DNA of 32,540 bases from Gonapodya sp. JEL0774 (GCA_027604505.1 JADIIX010000193.1:1-32540), one strand, 5' to 3'; numbered from the stretch's first letter, positions 20,981 to 30,266 are shown. Notes: generated by a model not told the origin, from the letters alone. Program-made: numbers and translations.

Positions 20981-22506
20981 AAATCCGTAGCGCTCGTCAT
21001 ACAACACTCCCCCCTCTTCTTCAAGAGCGAGTCCCACTCAAGCAAAGTGGAACTACATATGAAATAGTGCGCAGCGTCACTCCAGCAGGCCTTGCGCTTG
21101 CAAAAGTTTGTGGTGCTTCTCAAATGCCTTCTTCTGGGCACGGCGGGTGAGAACCTTGCCGTTAGGTGCTGGGTGCTTCTGTTTGCATGTGTCAATGAGC
21201 TCATCTGCAGAGATGAGACTTTCGGGCTGCCACTCAGGGGTTGTGTACCCTCAAAACTTGATTCGGTGTCAGGTTCCACCATCTTGTCAAGGATAGCCTT
21301 GACAACATAGGTTGGCTGGAAGTCTGGTCCCAGCTCTTCTTGGGTAATATCACTCTGTGCAATCTCAGGTGAAACAGGTTGGGCCAACTCAGCTGTAGTG
21401 TGAGGAGGCAATGCAGCCGTCCTTTTAGGATTAGGCACGTAATGGGTGATCCATGGCTGGTAATGGCACATTTGACTCATTTGTGTTCTAATCATGTGCT
21501 CAGTGCTGATATGGCTGAGCTGGAAGATGTTCTCACTCTCCTTCTCAGTCATGTGATAGGGCCCAATCCACTTAGATATGAGCTTAGTGCCCTCCCCTGT
21601 GGGACGGGACTCTTTGTAGCACAACATCACCAGCTGGTTCACATCAAATGGGGTGGTCACAGCTGCAAGAGCACCGAGCTTAACAGATGTCACAGGGTGG
21701 GGCTTTAAGACAACTGTGCCTGTCCAGCGACAACAGGTGACAATATCCTGGGCAGCACACATGGCACCATGAAAGCCTTCTATTGTAATATCCTTGTTGA
21801 GGACAAGATCAATGTTGTGGCAGTGTGTGTTGCCAGTTTCAATATGCACAGAGGTCTTAGTGCCAAGCTTGCCGTCATCAGCTTTGAAGGCAATCCATCC
21901 TTCATCGTAGTCAATTACGGCATGCCAGATTCGAAGGAAGTCCACACCCAAGAGGATTGGATAGGGAATGTTTTTGATAACCACGAGGCAAAGTGCGTGT
22001 TGAACACTGGCAAGAGTGATGGGTAATAAGACTTGCCCAAGTGGAGCGGTGATAGCACTGTTTCCTACAGTGATTGGCTGCAGATTCCAGGGCTCAAGTG
22101 GCATCATGGAGAAGTATTGACGGTAAAAATTACCACTGACTGCTGACAGGGCAGCACCAGAGTCTTGGATGATGTCCATCTGTGGAAGTGTACCCACCGT
22201 ACCTTTAATAGTTGCAGCTATCCTGATATTAGCATAATCAGGAGGATTTCCATTACCATGAAGTTCGACAAGCATGCAATTAATTTCTTGGTGTGATTGA
22301 GAGTAATCAACACGCTGCTTCCTGGGGGGAGGAAGGGCACTTCGGGGGACTGTGTTGCTAGTGACAATATTAACCTCTGGTGGTGATGGAGCTTGTTGTA
22401 TGACCACTGAGTCGACATGTGGGACGTAGTGTAGTGTAGATATATTTTTGTATGACACGTTCACATAGCAGTCCGACAGGACTGGACACACAGAATACAT
22501 ATACAC
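20974..22506 (-). CDS. Ty3/gypsy-type Pol remnant: aspartic protease fused to integrase C-terminal region, RT/RNase H/IN core absent
   Basis: An uninterrupted 510-codon frame. Residues 110-120 hold the retropepsin active site (IIQDSGAALSA) and residues 184-190 the flap-side PILLGVD, followed by the usual spacer (GTVVLKPHPVTSVKLGA at about 263-279). Immediately after, at about residues 284-352, comes an integrase C-terminal GPY/F-type segment (FDVNQLVMLCYKES...KWIGPYHM...QLSHISTEH...CHYQPW). No reverse transcriptase, RNase H or DDE integrase core lies between, although these normally take some 900-1000 residues. The frame nevertheless stays open over the joint (about nt 21660). The last 130 residues are unrecognised, as is the first third, which may be a Gag/protease leader. 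Long terminal repeats were not found. Confidence 0.75.
   Translation of the reverse strand: MYMYSVCPVLSDCYVNVSYKNISTLHYVPHVDSVVIQQAPSPPEVNIVTSNTVPRSALPPPRKQRVDYSQSHQEINCMLVELHGNGNPPDYANIRIAATIKGTVGTLPQMDIIQDSGAALSAVSGNFYRQYFSMMPLEPWNLQPITVGNSAITAPLGQVLLPITLASVQHALCLVVIKNIPYPILLGVDFLRIWHAVIDYDEGWIAFKADDGKLGTKTSVHIETGNTHCHNIDLVLNKDITIEGFHGAMCAAQDIVTCCRWTGTVVLKPHPVTSVKLGALAAVTTPFDVNQLVMLCYKESRPTGEGTKLISKWIGPYHMTEKESENIFQLSHISTEHMIRTQMSQMCHYQPWITHYVPNPKRTAALPPHTTAELAQPVSPEIAQSDITQEELGPDFQPTYVVKAILDKMVEPDTESSFEGTQPLSGSPKVSSLQMSSLTHANRSTQHLTARFSPAVPRRRHLRSTTNFCKRKACWSDAAHYFICSSTLLEWDSLLKKRGECCMTSATDLV
22434..22454 (-). repeat. Right copy of the AT-rich inverted repeat
   Basis: The segment 22434-22454 (AGTGTAGATATATTTTTGTAT) is the inverted partner of 20960-20980. 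It lies inside the 510-codon ORF rather than outside it, so the pair does not behave as element termini. Confidence 0.35.
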
Positions 22507-23149
22507 TCGGGACCTGATTCTCGTCCCACACCCCCGTCATTCCATAGGCTGAGAAAGGGGTCGCAACAGAAAGCTTGCTGTGGAAGGGACCACATTGGAA
22601 AAGCGACCCTTGCAGCCACGGTCCAGTGAAGGGTTTGCTGCACCCTTCACCAGGCAGTGAGTGCCTCGAGGCAATCCCACAACAACATGTGCGCTGATGT
22701 TGAGCCCAGGCCGTGAACCACTTAACAGTTGTACAGCAGAAAACTGCTGCATAACCTAAGGGTTACTCTGACCACTAAACCTCTCGAACAAGTTGCTGGT
22801 CTACGCCATGCAGTACTTGGTGGGTGAGCATTGCCGCCAGGGCCATGTTAGTGGATATTCTGGAATGGAGTATAAGGCCAGATCTGGTGTGCATCATTCT
22901 GCAAGGCCTAATATCAGCTCAAATGTCAAATGTTTTCCCTCCTTGAATGCCACTCATTTAATTGATTTGGACACAATGTCTGCAAGTCTTCCTTAGAGTC
23001 TGGGTTTGTGGATGTGCAGATCAGTGCCTCCACCAATATCCACAAGTTCCTGGGCAAAAGGCCAACAACTTTTTTGCATTCATGCATCCTTCCTGTACTA
23101 TAAGTAATCTGACTCTGCCTCAAGTATGTTGAGTTGCAAGAGTAAATTA
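22507..23149. other. Unassigned stretch upstream of the gypsy remnant
   Basis: Two overlapping minus-strand open stretches (22752-22537 and 22643-22461) could be the leftover of a gag region of the gypsy element, but they contain no CCHC knuckle or other motif. No host gene and no LTR boundary is visible. Confidence 0.35.
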
Positions 23150-23275
23150 CAAAAAAAGAATAGCGACAGCTAGTTTGGATCTACCGACTTCCGGGTTATG
23201 ACACACTGTGTGGTCAGGTGAGCAAGAGCTCATTTGAAAAAGGAAAACATATAGCAACGGGTAGTTTCACTCTAC
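23150..23275 (-). repeat. Outlying copies of the tRNA-half repeat (one whole, one partial)
   Basis: A diverged unit (TAGCGACAGCTAG..GGATCTACCGACTTCCGGGTTATG) starts near 23160. A second, truncated one (TAGCAACGGGTAGTTTCACTC) starts near 23252. Both match the units of the large array beginning 1.2 kb further right. Between them the linker is of the B type (CTGTGTGGTCAGGTGAGCAAG). Confidence 0.8.
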
Positions 23276-23299
23276 ACGGCGGCGGATTTTATGTGCATT

Positions 23300-23470
23300 C
23301 CGAACAGAGAAGTTTGGATTGCTCAGAATCTGAGCAGAATATGACCAGAATATGAACAGTATTATTCAGATTTTCTTATCAGAATCTGATCAGAGTGCTC
23401 TTAACAGAATCTGACCAGATTGTCATGGTCAGGTTTTGGGGACCACAAGAATCCGAAGTTCTCTGTTCAG
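23300..23470. mobile_element. MITE-like element with 21-bp terminal inverted repeats
   Basis: CCGAACAGAGAAGTTTGGATT (23300-23320) and AATCCGAAGTTCTCTGTTCAG (23450-23470) are inverted copies matching at 18 of 21 positions. Inside, the motif CAGAATCTGA followed by G, T or C and CAG occurs three times (near 23324, 23379 and 23404), with CAGAATATGAC/A variants between. It is 171 bp with no coding capacity. No clear target-site duplication is visible, so it may be a fold-back repeat rather than a mobile element. Confidence 0.5.
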
Positions 23471-24469
23471 AAAGGGGTGGTTTCCTCCAGAGACGGTTCA
23501 TGATTTCATGAACCCACGTTGAAGAAGCGCTCGCACGCTGAAGAAGCGGAACGACGCAGGACGGTATCTCAATGGACTTTCCTTTTGTACTCAAAGATTG
23601 TGGAACTGTGTGTGTTGTGTGTGACTCCCGCTGCTGCACCTTGCGCCGGCAGACCGCCAAAAGCATCAGCAATTCCTCCAGAACAGTGAGCTGGACAGTG
23701 TCCATACTGTGCTCGGTGATGAAAAAGTGGGTGGAGAGACGCTGCTGGACGCGCAATCGGAACCTGACCCAGTGGTGCACGCGGAAGCACACGTGTTGCT
23801 TGACAATCTCTCCAAATTTTGAGCGGGAGCTGGACCGTTTTTGGGTGCAAGCCATCACCAAGAAATTGATCAGCCTGAACTTTTTGGCTGGGATTTTGGG
23901 CAGGATGGCTTCGAATTGGGGGACGCTGTCGAACTGGCTCGGTCTGCACCAGCAGGGCACAAACAATTCCCAATCATCGAGGCCTTATGGGACTCTGCTG
24001 AAAACAATGAAGTAGTCCAGAAGCGCAGAAAGCACCGGGCTGGTGCCAGGGATCCCAGGAAACCATATCTCTCGGGACTCGATCTTCTGCTCACCCTCTT
24101 TCAAGCATCCACTGCCCATCCACCCTCTCGCAACCTGTTCTACTTTGTATGTTTTCTTGCAAAGTATTGTCAAGAACATCTGCATGACACTATGCCTTCC
24201 CCAGACCACGTTTGGAGTCGCGTTGACTTGCGAATCCCTCCGGATATCATGCCTGGCCTCTCACAAGCAGTTGTCCAAACAAAGTGAGGACGTAAAACCA
24301 TCCATTCCATCTCCCTTGTGTCAATGGCTAAGCTGGTCGTTGGTGATCCCAGCCTTGCTCTGGCGCTTGGCTTTCTCCCTGAAATCAACACCTCTGGGGG
24401 CATCAAAAACATCCAACAAGCAGTGGCTTGGCACACAGATTCCTCGTGTCAACTTATGAATGTTCGGCA
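23471..24469. other. Region with overlapping open frames on both strands, no product recognised
   Basis: Long open stretches occupy both strands (minus about 23379-23966, plus about 23572-24015 and 23841-24287), and a further plus frame near 24290-24450 reads smoothly (SMAKLVVGDPSLALALGFLPEI). No motif, domain or consistent exon chain emerges. It may be an old transposon body or a degraded gene next to the array; which strand is coding cannot be decided. Confidence 0.3.
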
Positions 24470-26372
24470 GACTTCTGGATTATGAGACACTGCTTGTTGA
24501 GAGAGCAAGAACTCAGTGAAACAGTCAAAAAATATAGCGGCAGGTAGTTTCGATCTACTGACTTCCGGGTTATGATACACTGCTTGTTGAGAGGGCAAGA
24601 ACTCAGTGAAAAAGTAAAAAAAACATAGCAACAGGTAGTTTTGATCTACCGACTTCCAGGTTTTGAGACACTGCTTGTGGAGAGAGCAAGAACTCAGTGA
24701 AACAGTGAAAAAATATAGCGACAGGTAGTTTTGATCTACCGACTTCCGGGTTATAATGCACTGCTTGTTGAGAGAGCAAGAACTCCTGAAAAAGTAAAAA
24801 AATAGCAACGGGTAGTTTCGATCTACCGACTTCCGGGTTATGATGTACTCTGTGGTCAGGTGAGCAAGAGCTCATTTGAAAATGGAAAAACTGCAGTGAC
24901 ATGTTGTGTACCCGTGACATCTGGCCCCCTGGGTGGCCACAGACTAGTATAAATACCCACATGTACTAGAGACACTAGCAATATACATACGAGTACTCGA
25001 GACTACGTCCGGACCCACGGAACCGTCACGGTTACACCACATACAGGTTGTTTTGATCTACTGCCTTCTGAGTTATGATGCACTGCTTGTTGAGAGAGCA
25101 AGAGTTCATTTGAAAAAGTGAAATAGTATAGCGACAGGTAGTTTCGATCTACCAACTTCCGGGTTGTGACACACTGCTTGTTGAGAGAGCAAGAACTCAG
25201 TGAAACAGTGAAAATATATAGCGACGGGTAGTTTCGATCTACCGACTTCCGGGTTATGAGACACTCTGTGGTCAAGTCAACAAGATCCTTTGAAAAAGGA
25301 AAAAGTATAGCGACGGGTAGTTTCGATCTACCGACTTCCGGGTTCTGATGCACTCTGTGGTCAAGTCAGCAAGATCCATTTGAAATGGAAAAAAATATAG
25401 CGACAGGTAGTTTCGATCTACCGACTTCAGGGTTATGATGCACTCTGTCGTCAGGTGAGCAAGAACTCATTTGAAAAAAGGAAAAAAATTAGCGACGGGT
25501 AGTTTCGATCTACCGACTTCCGGGTTATGATGCACTCTGTCGTCAGGTGAGCAAGAACTCATTTGAAAAAGGGAAAAAAACTAGCGACAGGTAGTTTCAA
25601 TCTACCGACTTCCGGGTTAATGGTTATGAGACACTGCTTGTTGAGAGATCAAGGACTCAGTGAAAAAGTAAAAAAAACATAGCGACAGGTAGTTTCGATC
25701 TACCGACTTCCGGGTTATGAGACACTGCTTGTTGAGAGAGCAAGAACTCAGTGAAAAAGTGAGAAAAACATAGCGACAGGTAGTTTCGATCTACTGACTC
25801 CCAGGTTATGAGACACTGCTTGTTGAGAGAGCAAGAACTCAAGTGAAAAAGTAAAACAAAAGTAAAAATTTATAGCGACAGGTAGCTTCGATCTACCGAC
25901 TTCCGGGTTATGATACACTGCTCGTTGAGAGAGCAAGAACTCAGTGAAAAAGTGAAAAAATATAGCGACGGGTAGCTTTGATCTACCGACTTCCGGGTTA
26001 TGATACACTGCTTGTTGAGAGAGCAAGAACTCAGTGAAAAAGTAAAAAGCAAGTAAAAAGTTATAGCGACGGGTAGTTTCGATCTACCGACTTCCAGGTT
26101 ATAAGACACTTCTTGTTGAGAGAGCAAGAACTCATTTGAAAGAAGGAAAAATATTAGCGACGGGTAGTTTCGATCTACTGACTTCCGGGTTATGATACAC
26201 TGCTTGTTGAGGGAAGCAAGAGCTCATTTGAAAAAGTAAAACAAAAGTAAAAAATTATAGCGACGGGTAGCTTCGATCTACCGACTTCCGGGTTATGAGA
26301 CACTGCTTGTTGAGGGAAGCAAGAGCTCATTTGAAAAAGGGAAAAAATCTAGCGACGGGTAGTTTCGATCTA
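24470..26372 (-). repeat. Tandem array of initiator-tRNA-Met 3'-half units, left block
   Basis: About 18 units of roughly 88-104 bp. Read on the minus strand, each contains TCATAACCCGG, AAGTC, the T-arm GGTAG-ATCGAAA-CTACC and CGTCGCTA, then a T-rich run (TATTTTTT) like a Pol III terminator. This is 41 nt, exactly U33 to discriminator A73 of a tRNA with CAT anticodon. The T-loop ATCGAAA (A54, A60) is the signature of eukaryotic initiator tRNA. The 5' half of the tRNA is missing. In its place is a hairpin-forming linker, CACTGAGTTCTTGCTC...CAAGCAGTG (type A) or a CTGTGGTCAGG-containing form (type B). No CCA is encoded. The block ends at 26372, where a transposon has inserted. Confidence 0.88.
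24902..25041 (+). mobile_element. Solo-LTR-like insertion (140 bp) inside the array
   Basis: This non-repeat segment interrupts a unit between TGACA and TACAGGTTG, which correspond to the unit's AGCGACA and GGTAG. It starts TGTTGTG and ends CACCACA, its first and last 17 bases are inverted copies at 15 of 17 positions, and it holds a TATA box (TATAAATA, 24948-24955). Flanking GACA/TACA may be a decayed 4-bp duplication. A solo LTR fits best; a small MITE is the alternative. Confidence 0.55.
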
Positions 26373-26397
26373 CACTCGGCTCTGCCTAATTTGACTC
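26373..26397 (+). repeat. Left terminal inverted repeat of the Tigger element
   Basis: Begins CACTCGGCTCTGCC directly after TA 26371-26372. The third base C differs from the CAG normally found at pogo ends and kept at the right end. Confidence 0.9.
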
Positions 26398-26518
26398 AAC
26401 TTGGTCGACACAAAAGGGGGTCAAATAAGGCAGAGAATCAACTTAGTCAGAGGGCATAAATTTTCGTGAATTGCAGGCCTTTAAAAATACCAGTATACCT
26501 ATACAATATTTTAGAGCC

Positions 26519-28323
26519 TCAAGGGAGTCTTTTCACGCTCAAAAATGTTGTCAAGTTTGTCTGCCGATTGGCTGACAAAATGTGGTGGTTGGTATCCCTC
26601 TCCAACCGACCAAGAAAAAAATCCAGCCGCCTGGCATCAGCCCCTCCCTCAAGCACCAAATACTCTCTGAGCAGCTTTGCTGCATTCAAGACGTCTCTAC
26701 CGGATGGACGCGACTCAATTTCCTTGCCATGGAGCTCCTCCTCATCAATGGTCTCTTCTTCGGCCATCACAGAGGTGAAGATCTCCTCAGGGGTTTCCAC
26801 AGCCGAGAACGTGCCATCCTTGCTGTCTGGGTTCAGGAGAAAGTCCAGACTCATCTGGTTTCTTGGGTGCAGGACGTTTTGCTGAACCAATGCATCGAGT
26901 GTGGCTTTGATTTCGACCCCGGCACTCATAAGTTCGGCGTTTTGGTCCCTTATGACCAACACGGTTAGCTTTGAAATCGAAACATCAAGGAAAGAGACCT
27001 CCTACCCAATGTGTTCTGGTGTGGGAATGATTTTGGTACTTGCCCAACAGTTCTTCACGGTTTCCGGTGAAAGCCCCTCCCATGCTCTCTCAACCATCTG
27101 GATAGCCTGCAGAATGTTTAAGTTGTAGATCTCCGTGATGGCAACATTGTCGTTGTATCTTTTCGAGGCGTAAGTGCATTGTTCACGCCGATAGTGGGCT
27201 TTCAAAGTGCGGATCACACCAGCATCAAGCGGTTGGATGTAAGTGGTCATGTTAGGCTTGAAGAGCTCGACACCAATGTTGGTGACTCCCTCTGGCATTT
27301 GGTGACCAGCAAAGTTGTCGACAAGTAAGAGAATTTTGCGGCCTGCAGATTGAAGATCACTGTCCCATTTTAGAAGGTACTCCTGGAAGAGCTCTAATGT
27401 CATCCATGCTGTTTTGTTGTACCTCCAGTAAATTCCAAGCTGACTCCCTGCTTTCCATTGAAAGGGCCGTGGTTTTGCAGCGTGACCAATGAAGAACAGA
27501 GGTCGCTTCTCTGAACCATCTGCATTAACACAGAGAGCGACTGTGAAGCGTCTTTTATCCACTTTATTCCCACTAACTCTTTTTGCTTTCAGTCCCCTGT
27601 CGGGCTCCATACTCCAGAATAAGCCAGTTTCATCGAGATTGAAAGTGTCTTGCAGAGCAAACATAGCAGGTAGAGGTTTCAAACATTCCTGCTCCCGCGC
27701 AACCTCTTCTTCGTCTGTGGATCCTGCCTCTCCATGAGCAACGTGTTGTTTTAGCATATTTTTTGCTTTCAGTGACGTCAACCAACCGTCACTGAAGTCC
27801 ACTTGTTTTGCTCCATCATTCTCGCAAAAGTTACATATTGCGCTCTGATCATCGCTCCAGCTATGAGCAACTTTTTGTTGATAGCCTGCTGTATCCATTT
27901 GTCCATCATTTCTGTGAGTTGTGGATGTTTCCCCTCCCCAACGCAATTAACTGTCGTGCTGCCCACTGCAGCATCATTCGTGTAGATTTCTTCCTTCCTC
28001 TTCTTTCAGTTGCTTAGAGAAGAAGCGCTAATGTTGAGTCCAAGTTTCTTATTCCATTTTTCGCATAAGGCCTCCCGTTTTAGTGTTGGGTTCGTATCCA
28101 GACAATCTCTTAGAATTGTCTCATGCTCTACTATGGTAGGTTCCCGTCCCTGACGCTTCTTCTTTCTGCTTTCTGCGCTCTCGTCATTCTGAGCAGGCAA
28201 ATCACACTTTTTGGAAGGGGCGTTGGTGTTGAAGGCAGTTGCCCATGTCGTTATTGTCGATTGCAATGTAGCTGAAGGCGTTTGGCCCTCTAATATAGCA
28301 TCAGTAGGGTATTGCTTGCCCAT
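26519..28323 (-). pseudogene. Tigger/pogo-type transposase (DDE_1), inactivated
   Basis: Minus-strand segments in order: an N-terminal helix-turn-helix (ETILRDCLDTNPTLKREALC, about 28323-28009), a CENP-B-like DNA-binding segment (LTEMMDKWIQQAINKK...MIRAQYVTFARMM, about 27966-27800), and the DDE_1 catalytic core with FNLDETGLFW, ILLLVDNFAGHQ and YIQPLDAGVIRTLKAHYRR giving all three acidic residues. An acidic tail (MAEEETIDEEELHG) runs to 26519. Lesions: an in-frame stop at 28006-28008, a frameshift near 27800-27810 and an in-frame TAG at 27002-27004. The copy cannot encode a full transposase, though the catalytic core (27946-27002) is still open. Confidence 0.92.
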
Positions 28324-28776
28324 GCGACTCTTGTTTCACTCACCAGTGGTTCCGTTCACAGAAATCAATCTTCCGATTGCCTGTTGTTGTTCCTCACCCA
28401 TCCTTGAGATTTCATCTGGCAGATCCCGCGGGAGCACGTTTGCAAGCTGTTCTAGAACAAGAATCTAATCCACGAGATTCAATGGCCCGTCAAGCTCATC
28501 CAGTTCCGAAGCAGTGGCAATGCCATCTTCTTGCTTCCCCTCAATTTCCCTCCGCCTGGCATCACTCCACGTCTTTAGAGACTTGAGTCCTTTTGAAAGA
28601 GAATTGTGGGTGATTTTGGACGTATCCATGGTGTTCTAAACAAGAACGGGGATGGTTTTGGTGCCCAGGCACGCTCTTTACAATTTGACTTTTGGTCAAA
28701 TTACAGTCAATATCACTATGTCTTTTTGTGGTCAACAGGTTCTGGCGTCAAATAAGGAAGAGAATCAAATTGCACA

Positions 28777-28801
28777 GAGTCAAAATAGGGAGAGTCGACT
28801 G
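28777..28801 (-). repeat. Right terminal inverted repeat of the Tigger element
   Basis: Read inward on the minus strand it begins CAGTCGACTCTCCC and matches the left end at 21 of 25 positions. TA at 28802-28803 follows. Confidence 0.9.
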
Positions 28802-28803
28802 TA

Positions 28804-29615
28804 CCAACTTCCAGGTTATAATGCACTGCTTGTTGAGAGAGCAAGAGCTCATTTGCAAAAGGAAAATGTATAGCGACGGGCTGCTGACTTCCGGGTTATG
28901 AGCCACTGCTTGTTGAGAGAGCAAGAACTCAGTTGAAAAAGTAAAAAAAATAGCGACAGTAGTTTTGATCTGCTGACTTCCAGGTTATGACACACTGCTT
29001 GTTGAGAGAGCAAGAACTAATTTGCAAAAGGAAAAGATATAGCGACGGGTAGTTTCGATCTACCGACTTCCGGGTTATGATGCACTGCTTGTTGAGAGAG
29101 CAAGAGTTCATTTGAAAAAAGGAAAATATAGTGACGGGTAGTTTTGATCTACTGACTTCTGGGTAATGATGCTCTGCTCGTTGAGAGAGCAAGAGCTCAT
29201 TTGAAAAAGGGAAAAATTATAGCGACGGGTAGCTTCGATCTACCGACTTCCGGGTTATGATGCACTGCTTGTTGAGCGAGCAAGAACTCAGTTGAAAAAG
29301 TAAAAAAATATATCGACTGGTAGCTTTGATCTACTGACTTCCAGATTATGATGCACAGCTTGTTGAGAGAGCAAGAATTCAGTTGAAAAATATAGCAACG
29401 GGTAGTTTTGATCTACCGACTTCTGGGTTATGACACGGTGCTTGTTGAGAGAGCAAGAACTCAGTTGAAAAGGTAAAAATATAGCGACGGGTAGTTTTGA
29501 TCTACCGACTTCCGGGTTATGACACGCTGCTTTTTGAGAGAGCAAGAACTCAGTTGAAAAGGTAAAAATATAGCGACGGGTAGTTTTGATCTACCGACTT
29601 CCGGGTTATGATGCA
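28804..29615 (-). repeat. Tandem array of initiator-tRNA-Met 3'-half units, right block
   Basis: This block continues the unit broken at 26372, starting with CCAACTTCCAGGTTATAATG. It holds nine further units of about 80-91 bp, starting near 28870, 28950, 29039, 29129, 29220, 29310, 29393, 29481 and 29570. All linkers here are of the CACTGCTTGTTGAGAGAGCAAG (A) type. The unit at 28870 lacks most of the T-arm. The last unit stops inside the linker (GATGCACTGG) near 29615, giving the right edge of the array. The final units are nearly identical, which suggests recent duplication. Confidence 0.87.
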
Positions 29616-30266
29616 CTGGGACTGTCTATAACCCATGGAGTACTGAGGTAATGACCTCTATCGATGTGACCCACAGTCAAATACAGTCTCTTACATTCTC
29701 TGCTTCAAAATTGTCCCCAGGAACGACCCCCGCTGTAATCCCTCGTTTTTGAATCATGTCATTTCGCGCAGATGCCCTCCGGGTCCCCGAGCAGTCTTTT
29801 AGTTTGTAGCTCACTTCATGTTGCTCTCTTGCTCAGATTTTTCAATTATCTGGATAAAATGGATATATCAAGTCTCTATCAAGAGTTGAACTATTGTCTC
29901 CCTGCTTCTGTGTCTGTCTCCTGCCCTCTTGACTTGGTACTACCTCCCCAATCAGTACATCATCTTGATACTACCTATTTCAAAGTCCCTTAATCATCAC
30001 AAGATCACGCTACGCAAATGAAATATCACTAGACTATGATGTTTGGTGCGTTATCTTTGACCGTACCTCTTTTGTGGACTTTCACCGGCTCTGTTCAGGG
30101 TATGTTCCAGGTTAACACAAATGAAATCACTCTTTTCCACGATCCAGGACGTTTCAAGAGTGTCAACGACACTTCATTTGCTGCAAAGGAGTGTGAGGAT
30201 AATGAAAGACAACAGAAAACTCTATTCTGAAAAGACGGTGCTCGGCTCCATTAGCTACCTCAACTA
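29616..30266. other. Spacer between the array and the Crypton-like element
   Basis: No gene, repeat or RNA is recognised in these 651 bases. The 3' boundary of the recombinase element should lie in or near this interval, but no terminal repeat is seen, as expected for Cryptons. Confidence 0.4.

Larger units (their letters stand above)
26373..28801 (-). mobile_element. Tigger/pogo-type DNA transposon with TIRs and TA duplication
   Basis: A 2,429-bp element bounded by TA (26371-26372 and 28802-28803), the duplication of the Tc1/mariner/pogo superfamily. The ends (CACTCGGCTCTG.. at left, CAGTCGACTCTC.. reading inward from the right) match at 21 of 25 positions (26373-26397 and 28777-28801). The left end repeats its own inner sequence inverted (26380-26395 against 26420-26435), and a related copy lies near the right end. 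The transposase is encoded on the minus strand. The target is the TA inside GATCTACC of an array unit, so the two repeat blocks were originally one. Confidence 0.93.

Noticed and set aside
26466-26968. Plus-strand ORFs of 128-139 codons
   Set aside because: They are shadows antisense to the acidic C-terminal part of the Tigger transposase.
24449-29545. Many minus-strand ORFs with repeated peptides such as LLSQQAVYHNPEVGRSKLPVA across the array
   Set aside because: They are translations of the non-coding repeat unit in different frames; lengths follow the unit period and stops fall at random points.
24470-29615. CRISPR-like array
   Set aside because: The whole unit is repeated with gradual divergence; there are no unique spacers between constant repeats, and the sequence is eukaryotic.
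24470-29615. Primer-binding sites of LTR retrotransposons (complement of iMet 3' end)
   Set aside because: A PBS would begin TGG, the complement of CCA, and directly follow an LTR. Units lack TGG, extend 41 nt to the anticodon loop and are tandem.
24470-29615. Functional initiator tRNA genes
   Set aside because: No unit carries a 5' half able to pair with the acceptor CGTCGCT or the anticodon stem; the A box is absent.
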